From: CAJCIY01 sp036379355
GTDB lineage: Bacteria; Actinomycetota; Actinomycetes; Mycobacteriales; CAJCIY01
Reading direction: 5' to 3'
Assembly: GCA_036379355.1 (NCBI GenBank)
Contig: DASVGV010000043.1
Span: forward strand, 1-42,101
DNA length: 42,101 nucleotides
Shown: positions 17,629-25,121 of the stretch, in pieces
Layout: the number at the start of each line of letters is the position of its first letter
How positions within the stretch are numbered: the first letter of the stretch is position 1
Translations under genes and position numbers: made by a program
Notes under the pieces: generated by a model
What the model saw: the letters and a program-made list of their open reading frames with translations, nothing else
Told to the model about the DNA's origin: nothing
Database searches by the model: none

Positions 17629-19077
17629 ATGGCTGGCATCGGCTTTCCCATCGGCGGGCAGCCCGGCGACGACGACTGGGCGGCGAAGGCTCCGCTGTTC
17701 GCCGAGATCGAGAAGCTCATGTCGTGGTCGGGGGGGCCGGTCAACTGGGACCTGGCGCGGCAGATGGCGGTACGTACCGCTGCCGAGGGCGACGCCCCCG
17801 CGTCGGCGGCGGACACCCAGGCGGTGGCGGACGCGATGCGGCTGGCGGACCTGTGGCTCGGCGAGGCCACGGCGCTGCCGTCCGCCCTGTCCGGTGCGGC
17901 GGCGGGCTGGAGCCGGGTGCAGTGGGTGGAGTCGACGCTGCCGGTATGGCAGCAGCTGATCGACCCCGTCGCCGCACGCGTCGTGGACGGCATGGGCGGG
18001 GCGCTCCGCTCGGGGCTCGGCGACCTGGCCGAGCACGGCCTCCCGCCCGGGCTGGCCGACCAGCTGCCGCCCGGGGTGGCCGAGATGCTGCCGAGCGACC
18101 CGGGTGCGCTCGGGGCGATGCTCACCCCGATGCTCGGCATGCTGGGGCAGATCGGCGGCGTGCTGTTCGGCACGCAGGTGGGACAGGCCCTCGGCGCCCT
18201 GGCCGGGCACGTCGTCGCGGCCGGGGAGATCGGCCTGCCACTGGCGCCGCCCGGCCAGGCCGCGCTGCTGCCCGCCAACGTCGCCGCGTTCGCGGCGGGC
18301 CAGGGCGTCGACATCGACGAGGTACGGCTGTTCCTGGCGCTGCGCGAGGCCGCCGCCCTGCGCCTGTTCACGCACGTCCCGTGGCTGCGGCCGGCACTCC
18401 TGGGGGCCGTCGAGGAGTACGCCCGCGGCATCAGCGTCGACCCCGAGCAGTTGCAGCGCTCGGTCGGGCAGCTCGGCTCCTTCGACCCCACCGACCCCGA
18501 GGCCATGCAGCGCGCGCTCGGCGAGGACCTGTTCGCGCGCGCGGACACGCCGGAGCAGCAACGGGCCCTGGCGCGGCTCGAAGCCCTGCTCGCGCTCGTC
18601 GAGGGCTGGGTCGACACCGTCGTCGATGCCGCGGCCGCGCCCCGCCTGCCCGGCGCGGCGGCCCTGCGCGAGGCGGTACGTCGCCGGCGGGTTGCCGGCG
18701 GCCCGGCGGAGCAGACGTTCGCCGCGCTCGTCGGGCTCGAGCTGCGCCCGCGGCGGTTGTCGGAAGCCGCAACGGTCTGGTCGGGGCTGACGGCGGCGCG
18801 CGGCGTCGACGGTCGCGACGCCCTGTGGGCGCATCCGGACCTGCTGCCGCACGCCGAGGACCTGGACGACCCGACGGCGTTCGTGGTCCGCGACGACGTC
18901 GTCGGCGACGACCCCGTCGCGGCGATCGAGGCGCTCATGGCGACGGGTCAGCGCGGGCCGGTCGAGGACGACCGCGGCGGCGTCCGCGAGCGGGAGGGCA
19001 CCGCCGAGCCGCCCTCGACGACCGACAACGAGTCGGACGAGCCCGACGACCCGGGCGAGGAGGGTTCGCCCGCCTGA
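17629..19077 (+). CDS. DUF2342 / zincin-like (F420-associated) protein with altered metal motif
   Basis: A 482-residue protein of the DUF2342 family, annotated elsewhere as a zinc-dependent metalloprotease or F420-biosynthesis-associated hydrolase. Family features are the N-terminal VNWDLARQMA, the Met/Gly-rich GALGAMLTPMLGMLGQIGGVLFGTQVGQALG near 160-192, and the helix LREAAALRLFTHVPWLRPAL near 240-260. From memory, homologues read REAAHxRLF in that helix, an HExxH-like motif with Arg in the first place; here the His is Ala. If that holds, metal-dependent catalysis may be lost, although the later FTH histidine could substitute. The last 50 residues are acidic and look disordered. It is leaderless, divergent from a small membrane protein and convergent with a YgjP-type peptidase. 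Confidence 0.88.
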   Translation: MAGIGFPIGGQPGDDDWAAKAPLFAEIEKLMSWSGGPVNWDLARQMAVRTAAEGDAPASAADTQAVADAMRLADLWLGEATALPSALSGAAAGWSRVQWVESTLPVWQQLIDPVAARVVDGMGGALRSGLGDLAEHGLPPGLADQLPPGVAEMLPSDPGALGAMLTPMLGMLGQIGGVLFGTQVGQALGALAGHVVAAGEIGLPLAPPGQAALLPANVAAFAAGQGVDIDEVRLFLALREAAALRLFTHVPWLRPALLGAVEEYARGISVDPEQLQRSVGQLGSFDPTDPEAMQRALGEDLFARADTPEQQRALARLEALLALVEGWVDTVVDAAAAPRLPGAAALREAVRRRRVAGGPAEQTFAALVGLELRPRRLSEAATVWSGLTAARGVDGRDALWAHPDLLPHAEDLDDPTAFVVRDDVVGDDPVAAIEALMATGQRGPVEDDRGGVREREGTAEPPSTTDNESDEPDDPGEEGSPA

Positions 19078-19115
19078 CGGCGGCCGCCCCGCGAGGCGCG
19101 TCGACGTTCAGGCGG
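19070..19115. terminator. Shared terminator stem containing both convergent stop codons
   Basis: CCGCCTGA (19070-19077) pairs perfectly with TCAGGCGG (19108-19115). The left arm ends with the TGA of the DUF2342 gene and the right arm begins with the TGA of the reverse-strand metallopeptidase. The 30-base loop is GC-rich and can fold further. Confidence 0.55.
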
Positions 19116-19755
19116 AACGGTCGATGCCCGCCGGCGTGGACGGGATCCGTGCCCCGGCGCCGTCCGCGTCGTCGTTGTCCGCTCGCCACCCGCTGCCGTG
19201 CTCGACGCCCTCGAGGAACGCGCGAGCCCGCAGCACGTGCGGGTAGCGGTCGACCAGGCTCCAGAAGGCCGGCGAGTGGTCCGGGACGAGCAGGTGCGCC
19301 AGCTCGTGGACGAGGACGTAGTCCACGACGTACCCGGGCATGTCCTCGAGGCGGCGCGAGAGCCGGATCGCGCCCGTCGTCGTGGTGCACGACCCCCACC
19401 GTCGCTGCTGCCGGGTCGACCACTGCACGGACGTCGGGACGGCTCGCCCCGCGAGCCACTGCCGGGACAACTCGGTCGCCCGCTGCTGCAGGGCCTCGTC
19501 GCCCGCCGGCAGGGCTCGCCGCGCGAGCCGCGCGACCATCCGCTCGACCCAGGCGGCCTCCTCGGCTGCCGTGAGCCGCGCGGGGACGAGCACCACGATG
19601 CGCCCGTCGGCCCGGTAGGCCGACACGGTTCGCCGCCGCCGGCTGCTGCGGCGTACCTCGACCGGCGGGGTCGCGGCCGGCAGCGGGCCCGACGCGGCGC
19701 GGCGCGCGGGGTCGGTGGAAGGCACGGACGAGACGCTAGTGGGGCGCACCGTCAC
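19108..19755 (-). CDS. YgjP-type (M48/DUF45) zinc metallopeptidase
   Basis: A 215-residue soluble metallopeptidase. The zinc site is complete: HELAH at 150-154 with a third histidine at 160 (DHSPAFW), in the family spacing. The preceding RRWGSCTTTTGAIRLSRRL (about 118-136) is the characteristic YgjP segment. There is no signal peptide. The first 40 residues are Pro/Arg/Ser-rich and weakly conserved in appearance, so the start could lie downstream of GTG 19755, for example at GTG 19749. In many actinobacteria such a gene lies close to the DUF2342 gene, as here. Cellular substrates are unknown. Confidence 0.9.
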   Translation of the reverse strand: MTVRPTSVSSVPSTDPARRAASGPLPAATPPVEVRRSSRRRRTVSAYRADGRIVVLVPARLTAAEEAAWVERMVARLARRALPAGDEALQQRATELSRQWLAGRAVPTSVQWSTRQQRRWGSCTTTTGAIRLSRRLEDMPGYVVDYVLVHELAHLLVPDHSPAFWSLVDRYPHVLRARAFLEGVEHGSGWRADNDDADGAGARIPSTPAGIDRSA

Positions 19756-20076
19756 GGTGGGCCCGCCGCCCCGGATCTGTGGACCGCCGCTTCGTCGTGC
19801 ACAGGTGCGGCCGGAAGCGCCGCAGGTCGGACGGGCGTCCGCGGGGCGTCGGTGCCCTCACCGGTGACTCGGTCCCGACCGGATCCACAGGCCCGGCGGC
19901 GGTGGCGCACACGTCGCCCACAGGCTCGTCCACAGGTGTGCATGGACCGCGAGCGGCCGGCCGGTCTACCGTCCGCGACAACGAGCCCCCGGAGCCGGGC
20001 GGACCGTCTGGAAGGGGAAGCCGGACGGGACGGCCGGGACCGGGGGCTTGTTGTCCGCCCGGCGTCGTCCCGGCGC
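19756..20076. other. Gene-free interval (321 bp) with structured element and TCCACA motifs
   Basis: I see no convincing gene on either strand. The interval holds three TCCACA-containing sites of mixed orientation (reverse at 19778-19783, forward at 19884-19889 and 19929-19934) and the large hairpin described separately at 19977-20055. It separates a metallopeptidase and a crotonase that are both on the reverse strand. Confidence 0.5.
19977..20055 (+). ncRNA. Candidate structured RNA or complex terminator, 79 nt
   Basis: GACAACGAGCCCCCGG (19977-19992) is complementary to CCGGGGGCTTGTTGTC (20040-20055) in 15 of 16 positions, enclosing an inner stem CCGTCTGG (20004-20011) with CCGGACGG (20021-20028). 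Both imperfect positions are G-U pairs if the + strand is transcribed but A-C mismatches if the reverse strand is. This favours a + strand RNA over a simple terminator for the reverse-strand crotonase ending at 20077. No + strand gene or U-tract is nearby, so both readings stay open. Confidence 0.35.
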
Positions 20077-20865
20077 TCAGCGACCGGAGAAGCGCGGCGG
20101 CCGCTTGTCCTTGACGGCCGCCATGCCCTCCTGCAGGTCCGCGCTGGCCATCGTGACCGGTTGCGCGACGGCCTCCCACTCGAGTGCCTCGGCGAACGAG
20201 CGGTACGGATGGGCGAGCGCCGCCTTGGTCAGCCGGACGGCAATCGGGGCGGTCCCCGCGATCTGCTCGGCGACGCCGGTTGCGTGCGCGACGACGTCCT
20301 CGGCGACCGCGGACGCGAGGCCCCACTGCACCGCCTCGTCGGCGTGGACGACCCGGCCCGCGTAGAAGACCTCCCGCGCGCGCGGCATCCCGATCGCCTC
20401 CGGCAACAGCCAGGTGGCCGCCATCCCGGGGTGCATGCCGAGCGTGGTGAACGGAGCCGAGAACCGCGCCCGCGGGCCGACGTAGCGCAGGTCGCAGGCG
20501 AGGGCCAGGCACAGCCCGGCCCCGACGGCGGCGCCGTTCACGGCGGCGATGCTCGGCACCGGCAGGTCGCGGATGGCCAGCCAGGTCGCATAGAAGGGGT
20601 ACATCTTGGCGCGCAGCCGGTCCGGGGTGACGTCGTCGGGGTCGTCGCCCGAGATCCACGACAGGTCGCCGCCCGCGCAGAACACGGTGCCCGCGCCGGT
20701 CACGACGACGGCCCGGAGCCCCGCGTCGGCCCGCAGGTCGCTCATGGCCCGGCCCCACGCGTCGGTGAGGGCCTCGGTCATCGCGTTGCGCCGATCGGGC
20801 ACGTTCAGGGTCAGCAGGGCGACGCCGTCCTCCCGGCGCTCGACCAGCAGCGGCTCCTCGGTCAT
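20077..20865 (-). CDS. Enoyl-CoA hydratase/isomerase family protein
   Basis: A 262-residue crotonase-fold protein with FCAGGDLSWI near 62-71 and AAVNGAAVGAGLCLALACDLRY near 107-128, the two segments that build the CoA pocket and oxyanion hole. The first catalytic glutamate position is Leu/Cys (GAGLCLAL) and the second is not acidic (HPGMAATW). Simple enoyl-CoA hydration is therefore doubtful, and it may be an isomerase or other family reaction. ATG 20865 has a strong GAAGGAGAG ribosome binding site ending a few bases upstream. It is monocistronic in appearance, lying between the RlpA-like gene (95 bases upstream) and the structured element downstream. The substrate is unknown. Confidence 0.9.
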   Translation of the reverse strand: MTEEPLLVERREDGVALLTLNVPDRRNAMTEALTDAWGRAMSDLRADAGLRAVVVTGAGTVFCAGGDLSWISGDDPDDVTPDRLRAKMYPFYATWLAIRDLPVPSIAAVNGAAVGAGLCLALACDLRYVGPRARFSAPFTTLGMHPGMAATWLLPEAIGMPRAREVFYAGRVVHADEAVQWGLASAVAEDVVAHATGVAEQIAGTAPIAVRLTKAALAHPYRSFAEALEWEAVAQPVTMASADLQEGMAAVKDKRPPRFSGR

Positions 20866-20960
20866 CGCCTCTCCTTCGTCGGTGCGGGGCTCCCTCGTCG
20901 GTACCCCGACCGCAGCCTCGCACAGGCCGCAGACCCCGCCGCGACCGTCCGCGCCCGGGA

Positions 20961-21686
20961 TCAGCCGACCGGCGTGGCGGTGACCCAGCCCACGCCCGCC
21001 GACTTCAGCCCGATGTCCGCGGCCGCGGCCTCGGACAGGTCGAGGATCCGCCCGGCGACGTACGGTCCGCGGTCGTTGATCAGCACGGTCACGCAGCTGC
21101 CGTGGTAGCAGACCCGCAGGTGACTGCCGAGCGGCAGCGTCTTGCTCGCCGCGGTCAAGGCGTTCGGGTTGTACGGCGTGCCGCTCGAGGTCCGGTGGCC
21201 GACGAAGCCCGGTCCGTACCAGGAGGCCTCGCCGCTGAACGAGCCACCCGTGGCCGACAGCGACGCGCGGGCCTCGGACCGGCTGGCCGCCGCGGCGCGC
21301 GCGACAGCTGCCTTGCGGGCGGCGGCTTGCTGGGCAGCCAGGGCGGCTGCCCGCTCCGCCGCCGCCTGCTGGGCAGCGGTGTACGAGATCAGCTCGGCGT
21401 TGCTGTGGGCGGCGACACCGCCGACCAGGGACCCGGACTCGGGGACGACCACAGCGGCTGCCGGCGCCGCGGTGGCGCTGGTGGCGAGGACCGCGGCCAG
21501 ACCGCCGGCGAGGGCGACACCGACGGCGCCGCCGGCACCCGCTTGGGCCAGTCGGCGCCGACGGCTCGGCCGCGGGGCCGCGCTGCGGTGCAGGGTGCCC
21601 GAGGGGCGGACGGCGTCCGGGCGCAGGAGGGGGCCGCGTGGCCCCCGATGACGCGGTGGGGGCGAAGGGGATCGACGTACGAACAT
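20961..21686 (-). CDS. Secreted RlpA-like double-psi beta-barrel protein
   Basis: A 241-residue exported protein. A long basic N-terminus (about 45 residues, SRRRRL at 41-46) precedes a hydrophobic segment (49-72) ending in ATAAPA, so it is either an extended signal peptide or an anchor. Residues 103-140 are an Ala/Gln-rich helix. Residues 150-241 are the RlpA-like domain: GEASWYGPGFVGHRTSSG, LPLGSHLRVCYHGSCVTV with a Cys pair (C193, C198), INDRGPYVAGRILDLSEAAA and the closing G. The catalytic aspartate equivalent is D205. RlpA proteins cleave peptidoglycan glycan strands lacking stem peptides; actinobacterial members are less studied. The start is uncertain because the frame is open upstream; ATG 21686 best fits an export signal. 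It is preceded by a 496-bp divergent interval. Confidence 0.85.
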   Translation of the reverse strand: MFVRRSPSPPPRHRGPRGPLLRPDAVRPSGTLHRSAAPRPSRRRRLAQAGAGGAVGVALAGGLAAVLATSATAAPAAAVVVPESGSLVGGVAAHSNAELISYTAAQQAAAERAAALAAQQAAARKAAVARAAAASRSEARASLSATGGSFSGEASWYGPGFVGHRTSSGTPYNPNALTAASKTLPLGSHLRVCYHGSCVTVLINDRGPYVAGRILDLSEAAAADIGLKSAGVGWVTATPVG

Positions 21687-22182
21687 GAACTCGGTCCCGG
21701 CCCCGGCGTGACGTTCGTCCGCCAGGGCGTGCCCGAGCGCGAGCGGCACGCGCGCGTCTGCCTGGAGTGGCAGCTCGTGCTCGTGCAGCCCAGGATCTTC
21801 ACGATCGGGCACGCGCGGACGACTCGCGTCCGCACCGCTGCGGGGTGGACCACACCTGCTTCCAGCTCGTCCCGCGGCATCGTCGACGGCAGGCACGCCG
21901 CGACATTTCTGCCAACGAACGTAGAGCAGGCCGGCGACGCCTGCCCACTCCGGTCCACAGCCGCGGCCCGCACCCTGGAGCGAATGTGCAGGTCAGGCGC
22001 ATATGGGTCAGGGGCAAGGTGAGATCTTTCACGTTCCCGGCGGCCGGAAACGCGCGGATTTCCCCGCTCGAGCGACGCGCCGACACGCTCGGCGCAAGCG
22101 TGGATGAGCGTGCTCGGGCTAGCCTGATGTTGACCGCGAGGGGCAACCCGCTCCTGGCGTACCCCGCGTGAAGGAGTGAGTC
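21687..22182. other. Divergent intergenic region (496 bp) upstream of RlpA-like and DUF5679 genes
   Basis: This is the longest gene-free interval in the window. It contains a perfect 10-bp inverted repeat, GCGTGCCCGA (21727-21736) with TCGGGCACGC (21805-21814), enclosing a small stem CTGCC/GGCAG. That makes a folded leader likely for an RlpA transcript starting upstream of 21814. I looked for the c-di-AMP riboswitch often found before cell-wall hydrolase genes and did not find its conserved 3' segment. The DUF5679 promoter lies at its right end. The rest shows nothing I can name. Confidence 0.45.
22120..22125 (+). promoter_or_regulatory. -10 box for the DUF5679 gene
   Basis: TAGCCT fits the actinobacterial TANNNT -10 consensus and would give a leader of about 50 bases. 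The gene has a strong AAGGAG ribosome binding site at 22171-22176, six bases before its GTG. No good -35 is visible. Confidence 0.4.
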
Positions 22183-22335
22183 GTGGCCGAGAAGTACGAG
22201 GGCTACTGCGTGAAGTGCAAGGACAAGCGGGAGTTCGACGGCGAGGTCAAGGTCAGCGAGTCCGGCCGCCGCATGGCGCAGGGCCCGTGCCCGGTGTGCG
22301 GCACCAAGATGAACCGCATCCTCGGCAAGGCCTGA
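22183..22335 (+). CDS. DUF5679 small zinc-ribbon protein
   Basis: A 50-residue protein with two CxxC knuckles, C9-x2-C12 (GYCVKCKDK) and C36-x2-C39 (GPCPVCGTKMNRILGKA), giving a four-cysteine zinc ribbon. The N-terminal MAEKYEGYC and the C-terminal NRILGK match the DUF5679 family, a tiny protein frequent in actinobacteria with no known function. GTG 22183 has AAGGAG six bases upstream. The gene is followed closely by a strong hairpin, so it is probably a single-gene transcript, perhaps abundant. The high content of Lys, Glu and Asp compared with the surrounding GC-rich frames supports real coding. Confidence 0.88.
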   Translation: MAEKYEGYCVKCKDKREFDGEVKVSESGRRMAQGPCPVCGTKMNRILGKA

Positions 22336-22380
22336 GCCCAGGCACCGTCATCGCGGCCAGCGGCCGCGCACCTGACGCGC

Positions 22381-22423
22381 ACGGGGCGCCCATCGGTGGG
22401 AGACCACCCGACGGGCGCCCCGT
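22381..22423 (+). terminator. Strong hairpin terminator after the DUF5679 gene
   Basis: ACGGGGCGCCC (22381-22391) pairs perfectly with GGGCGCCCCGT (22413-22423), and the inner GGTGG/CCACC extends the stem with a small bulge and a four-base loop. There is no U-tract. Confidence 0.8.
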
Positions 22424-22480
22424 CGGCGTCTGTGGACCACGCCCCCGTGCACATCCCCGTTCTCTGCGACGGTCCGAACC

Positions 22481-23509
22481 GTGCACCCATCGTTGAAGAC
22501 CACGCACCGCCCCCTCTGGCGCGACGACCAGACCCTGCAGCTCGGCCTCGATCCCGCGCGCGCGCTCGTGCTGGCCGACGTCCGGCCGCCGACGGCACGG
22601 TTGCTTCACGATCTGGGCGGCGGCCGGCGCTCCGGTGACGAGCCCGATCGCTCACCCCGCGCGGCGCCGGTGCTGGATCTGCTCGCCCGTGCCGGCTGCC
22701 TCGACGCACCAGCCGATCCGGTCACTCCCCGCCTGCGCCCCGACCGCGCCCTGCTGGGCCTGGTGTTCCCGGCGGCCGGTCAGGCCGACATCGTGTTGGC
22801 GGGCCGGGCGGCGACCCGCGTCGAGATCGTGGGCGGAGGCCGCATCGGCGCGTCGCTCGCGCACCTGCTGGCATCCGCCGGCCTGGGACGCGTGAGCGTG
22901 ATCGACCCCGAGCCGGTCGTGGCCGAGGACGCCTGTCCCGGTGGCCTCTCGGAGTCGGACGTCGGACTGCGGCGGGGCGCGGCGGCCACGGCGCTCGCCG
23001 TCCGGGCGATGCCTCCGGTCCTCGGCGCCGGCCCCGCGGACCTGGCCGTGCTCTGCCCCGACGGCCCGGCGCCGCCTCGCGACGACGACTGGCGGCCGCT
23101 CTGGGAGCGCGGCACGGCGCTGCTGTGCGCCACCGTGCGCGAGTCCACGGCCGTGGTCGGTCCGTTCACCGCTCCCGGCGGCACCGGCTGCCCGGGCTGC
23201 CTCAGCCTGCACCGTGCGGACCGGGACCCGGCGTGGCCGCTCATCGAACGTCAGCTTGCCGATCCCGCGCGGCGGCCCGCGCAGACCGCGGGTGTCGTGC
23301 TGGCCGTGGCCGCCGCTGCCGCTGCCGCCGGTGAGGTGCTGTCCTGGGTGGACGGACGCTCCGCCGGCACCGGCATCCGCCCCGCCAGCGAGCAGGCCAC
23401 GCTGGAGCTCCCGCTGCCCGGATGGCAGTGGCGGCGACGCTACTGGGGCCCGCATCCGCTGTGCCGCTGCGGCGGTGCTGCCGGCTGCGCACGAAGAGGG
23501 ACAGAATGA
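22481..23509 (+). CDS. ThiF/E1-like nucleotide-binding protein (RiPP-type leader-binding homologue)
   Basis: A 342-residue protein with a ThiF-fold core: VEIVGGGRIGASLAHLLASAG (114-134) as the nucleotide loop, an acidic strand end in VIDPEP (140-145), and RR at 164-165. A zinc site is likely from C237-x2-C240 (GTGCPGC) together with the C-terminal C328/C330/C336. The first 110 residues do not look like an E1 domain and could be a peptide-recognition fold. Similar actinobacterial proteins are annotated as TOMM leader-binding or ThiF-family proteins, although no YcaO enzyme or precursor peptide is present here. The conserved partner is the ABC1 kinase, whose GTG follows this stop by three bases. 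GTG 22481 is the best start. The activity is unknown. Confidence 0.8.
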   Translation: MHPSLKTTHRPLWRDDQTLQLGLDPARALVLADVRPPTARLLHDLGGGRRSGDEPDRSPRAAPVLDLLARAGCLDAPADPVTPRLRPDRALLGLVFPAAGQADIVLAGRAATRVEIVGGGRIGASLAHLLASAGLGRVSVIDPEPVVAEDACPGGLSESDVGLRRGAAATALAVRAMPPVLGAGPADLAVLCPDGPAPPRDDDWRPLWERGTALLCATVRESTAVVGPFTAPGGTGCPGCLSLHRADRDPAWPLIERQLADPARRPAQTAGVVLAVAAAAAAAGEVLSWVDGRSAGTGIRPASEQATLELPLPGWQWRRRYWGPHPLCRCGGAAGCARRGTE

Positions 23510-23512
23510 CCT

Positions 23513-24994
23513 GTGACCTCCGACGAGATCGACGATCCGCCCGGGGACGAAGGCGTCGACCGGGCCGGGGGCGCGATCCCGCGACGGGCGTTCGTCCGGA
23601 CCGCCAAGCTGGCGTCGCTGCCGATGGGCTTCGCCGGACGTTCCGCGCTCGGAACCGCGAAGCGCCTGGGCGGCAAACCGGCCGAGGCCGTGGCGACCGA
23701 GCTGCAACAGCGGACCGCGGCTCAGCTGTTCAAGGTTCTGGGCGAGCTCAAGGGCGGTGCGATGAAGGCCGGCCAGGCGCTGTCGGTCTTCGAGGCGGCG
23801 CTTCCGGACGAGATCGCGGGTCCGTACCGCGCGGCGCTCACCAAGCTGCAGGACGCCGCGCCGCCGATGCCGTCGGCGACCGTGCACGCAGTCATGGTCG
23901 ACGAGCTGGGCGAGGACTGGCGCGACCGGTTCCGGTCCTTCGACGACAAGCCGGCCGCCGCCGCGTCGATCGGCCAGGTTCACCGGGCCACCTGGAGCGA
24001 CGGCATGCCGGTGGCCGTCAAGATCCAGTACCCGGGCGCGGGCAAGGCGCTGATGAGCGACCTGGACCAGCTCGCGCGCTTCTCCCGCCTGTTCGCGGTG
24101 ATGTCCCCGGGCCTGGACGTGAAGCCGCTCATCGCGGAGGTCAAGGCCCGGGTCGTCGAGGAGCTCGACTATCGGTTGGAGGCGGCCCACCAGCGGGCCT
24201 TCGCCGACGCCTTCCGCGACGACCCGGACATCAAGATCCCCGAACTGATCGCCGGGACGACGCGGGTGCTCGTCAGCGAGTGGGTGGACGGCACGCCGGT
24301 GTCCCGGATCATCGCCGGCGGCAGCCAGGAGACCCGCGACCGTGCCGGACTGCTGCAGCTGCGCGTGGTCGTGTCCGGCCCGGCCCGGGCAGGGCTGCTG
24401 CACGCCGACCCGCATCCGGGCAACTTCCGCCTCACCGAGGACAACCGCCTGTGCGTGCTGGACTTCGGTGCGGTCAACCGGCTCCCCGGCGGCCTGCCGG
24501 AGCCCATCGGCCGCCTGGCCCGTACCTCGCTGGCCGGCGGCGCCGACGAGGTCCTCGCCCTGCTGCGCGAGCTCGGGTTCGTGAAGCCCGACATCACGAT
24601 CGATGCGGCTGCCGCGCTCGACTACCTACTGCCGATCCTCGAGCCGATCACGCAGCCCGAGTTCACCTTCTCGCGGCGATGGTTGCGCAAGGAGGCGACC
24701 CGCCTCGCCGACCCCCGCTCCCCCGCCGCGCAGCTCGGACGGCACCTGAACCTGCCCCCCGACTACGTGCTGATCCATCGGGTGACGCTCGGCACCGCGG
24801 GCATCCTGTGCCAGCTCGGCGCCCGGGTGCCCGCCCGGCGCGAGCTCGAACGCTGGGTGCCGGGCCTCGCGTCGCCGCGGTCGGCCAATGGGAAGCACGC
24901 CCTCGCCGCGAACGCTCCGGGCCGACCGCTGCCGGCGTTCTCCCCGCCGACCGGACCGCCGCCCCCCGCGCCGAAGCGGTCGCGCCGCTCCTAG
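23513..24994 (+). CDS. ABC1/AarF/UbiB family atypical kinase
   Basis: A 493-residue kinase-like protein. UbiB-family hallmarks are the KxGQ motif in GAMKAGQALS (K85-Q88), the Ala-rich loop PAAAASIGQVH (147-157) replacing the usual Gly-rich loop, the ATP-binding lysine in VAVKIQYPG (K170), HADPHPGNF (297-305) and DFG (317-319). Family members bind nucleotide and influence isoprenoid-lipid or quinone metabolism; in mycobacteria the homologue lies beside whiB7 and is connected with drug tolerance. The start is GTG 23513 with AAGAGGGAC upstream, inside the end of the ThiF-like gene, so the two are translationally linked. The last 40 residues are Pro/Ala-rich and disordered. Confidence 0.92.
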   Translation: MTSDEIDDPPGDEGVDRAGGAIPRRAFVRTAKLASLPMGFAGRSALGTAKRLGGKPAEAVATELQQRTAAQLFKVLGELKGGAMKAGQALSVFEAALPDEIAGPYRAALTKLQDAAPPMPSATVHAVMVDELGEDWRDRFRSFDDKPAAAASIGQVHRATWSDGMPVAVKIQYPGAGKALMSDLDQLARFSRLFAVMSPGLDVKPLIAEVKARVVEELDYRLEAAHQRAFADAFRDDPDIKIPELIAGTTRVLVSEWVDGTPVSRIIAGGSQETRDRAGLLQLRVVVSGPARAGLLHADPHPGNFRLTEDNRLCVLDFGAVNRLPGGLPEPIGRLARTSLAGGADEVLALLRELGFVKPDITIDAAAALDYLLPILEPITQPEFTFSRRWLRKEATRLADPRSPAAQLGRHLNLPPDYVLIHRVTLGTAGILCQLGARVPARRELERWVPGLASPRSANGKHALAANAPGRPLPAFSPPTGPPPPAPKRSRRS

Positions 24995-25057
24995 CCAGCC
25001 CGCACCCGATCGGCGCCCCGCGATCCCGGCCTCGACCCGCGCGAGGCGACTGTCCGG

Positions 25058-25121
25058 CGTGCGCCCGGGCAGGATGGGGCGCACGGCCCGTCCGCGCGAT
25101 ACCGGCGACAGGCATCCTGCC
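25058..25121 (+). promoter_or_regulatory. Candidate pseudoknot / alternative hairpins in the ftsH leader
   Basis: CGTGCGCCC (25058-25066) pairs perfectly with GGGCGCACG (25077-25085), giving a 9-bp hairpin with a 10-base loop. Nine of those loop bases, GGCAGGATG (25068-25076), are perfectly complementary to CATCCTGCC (25113-25121), which directly abuts the ftsH ribosome binding site GAGGAAGGA (25122-25130). The pairings interlock as an H-type pseudoknot or, if that is sterically too tight, act as mutually exclusive hairpins. Either could gate ftsH translation. The first hairpin alone could also be a terminator for the ABC1 kinase gene. Confidence 0.5.

Noticed and set aside
19779..20114. Small + strand gene in the interval after the metallopeptidase
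   Set aside because: The translation is low-complexity Arg/Gly/Ser/Pro, there is no ribosome binding site, and it runs through the large hairpin into the antisense of the crotonase.
21687..22182. c-di-AMP (ydaO-type) riboswitch before the RlpA-like gene
   Set aside because: The expected conserved segments, in particular the 3' GACAGCTAACC-like stretch, are not present on the reverse strand.
22481..24994. A thiopeptide or thiazole/oxazole RiPP cluster around the ThiF-like protein
   Set aside because: No YcaO cyclodehydratase, dehydrogenase, precursor peptide or exporter is present. The partner is an ABC1 kinase, as in a core locus of many actinobacteria.
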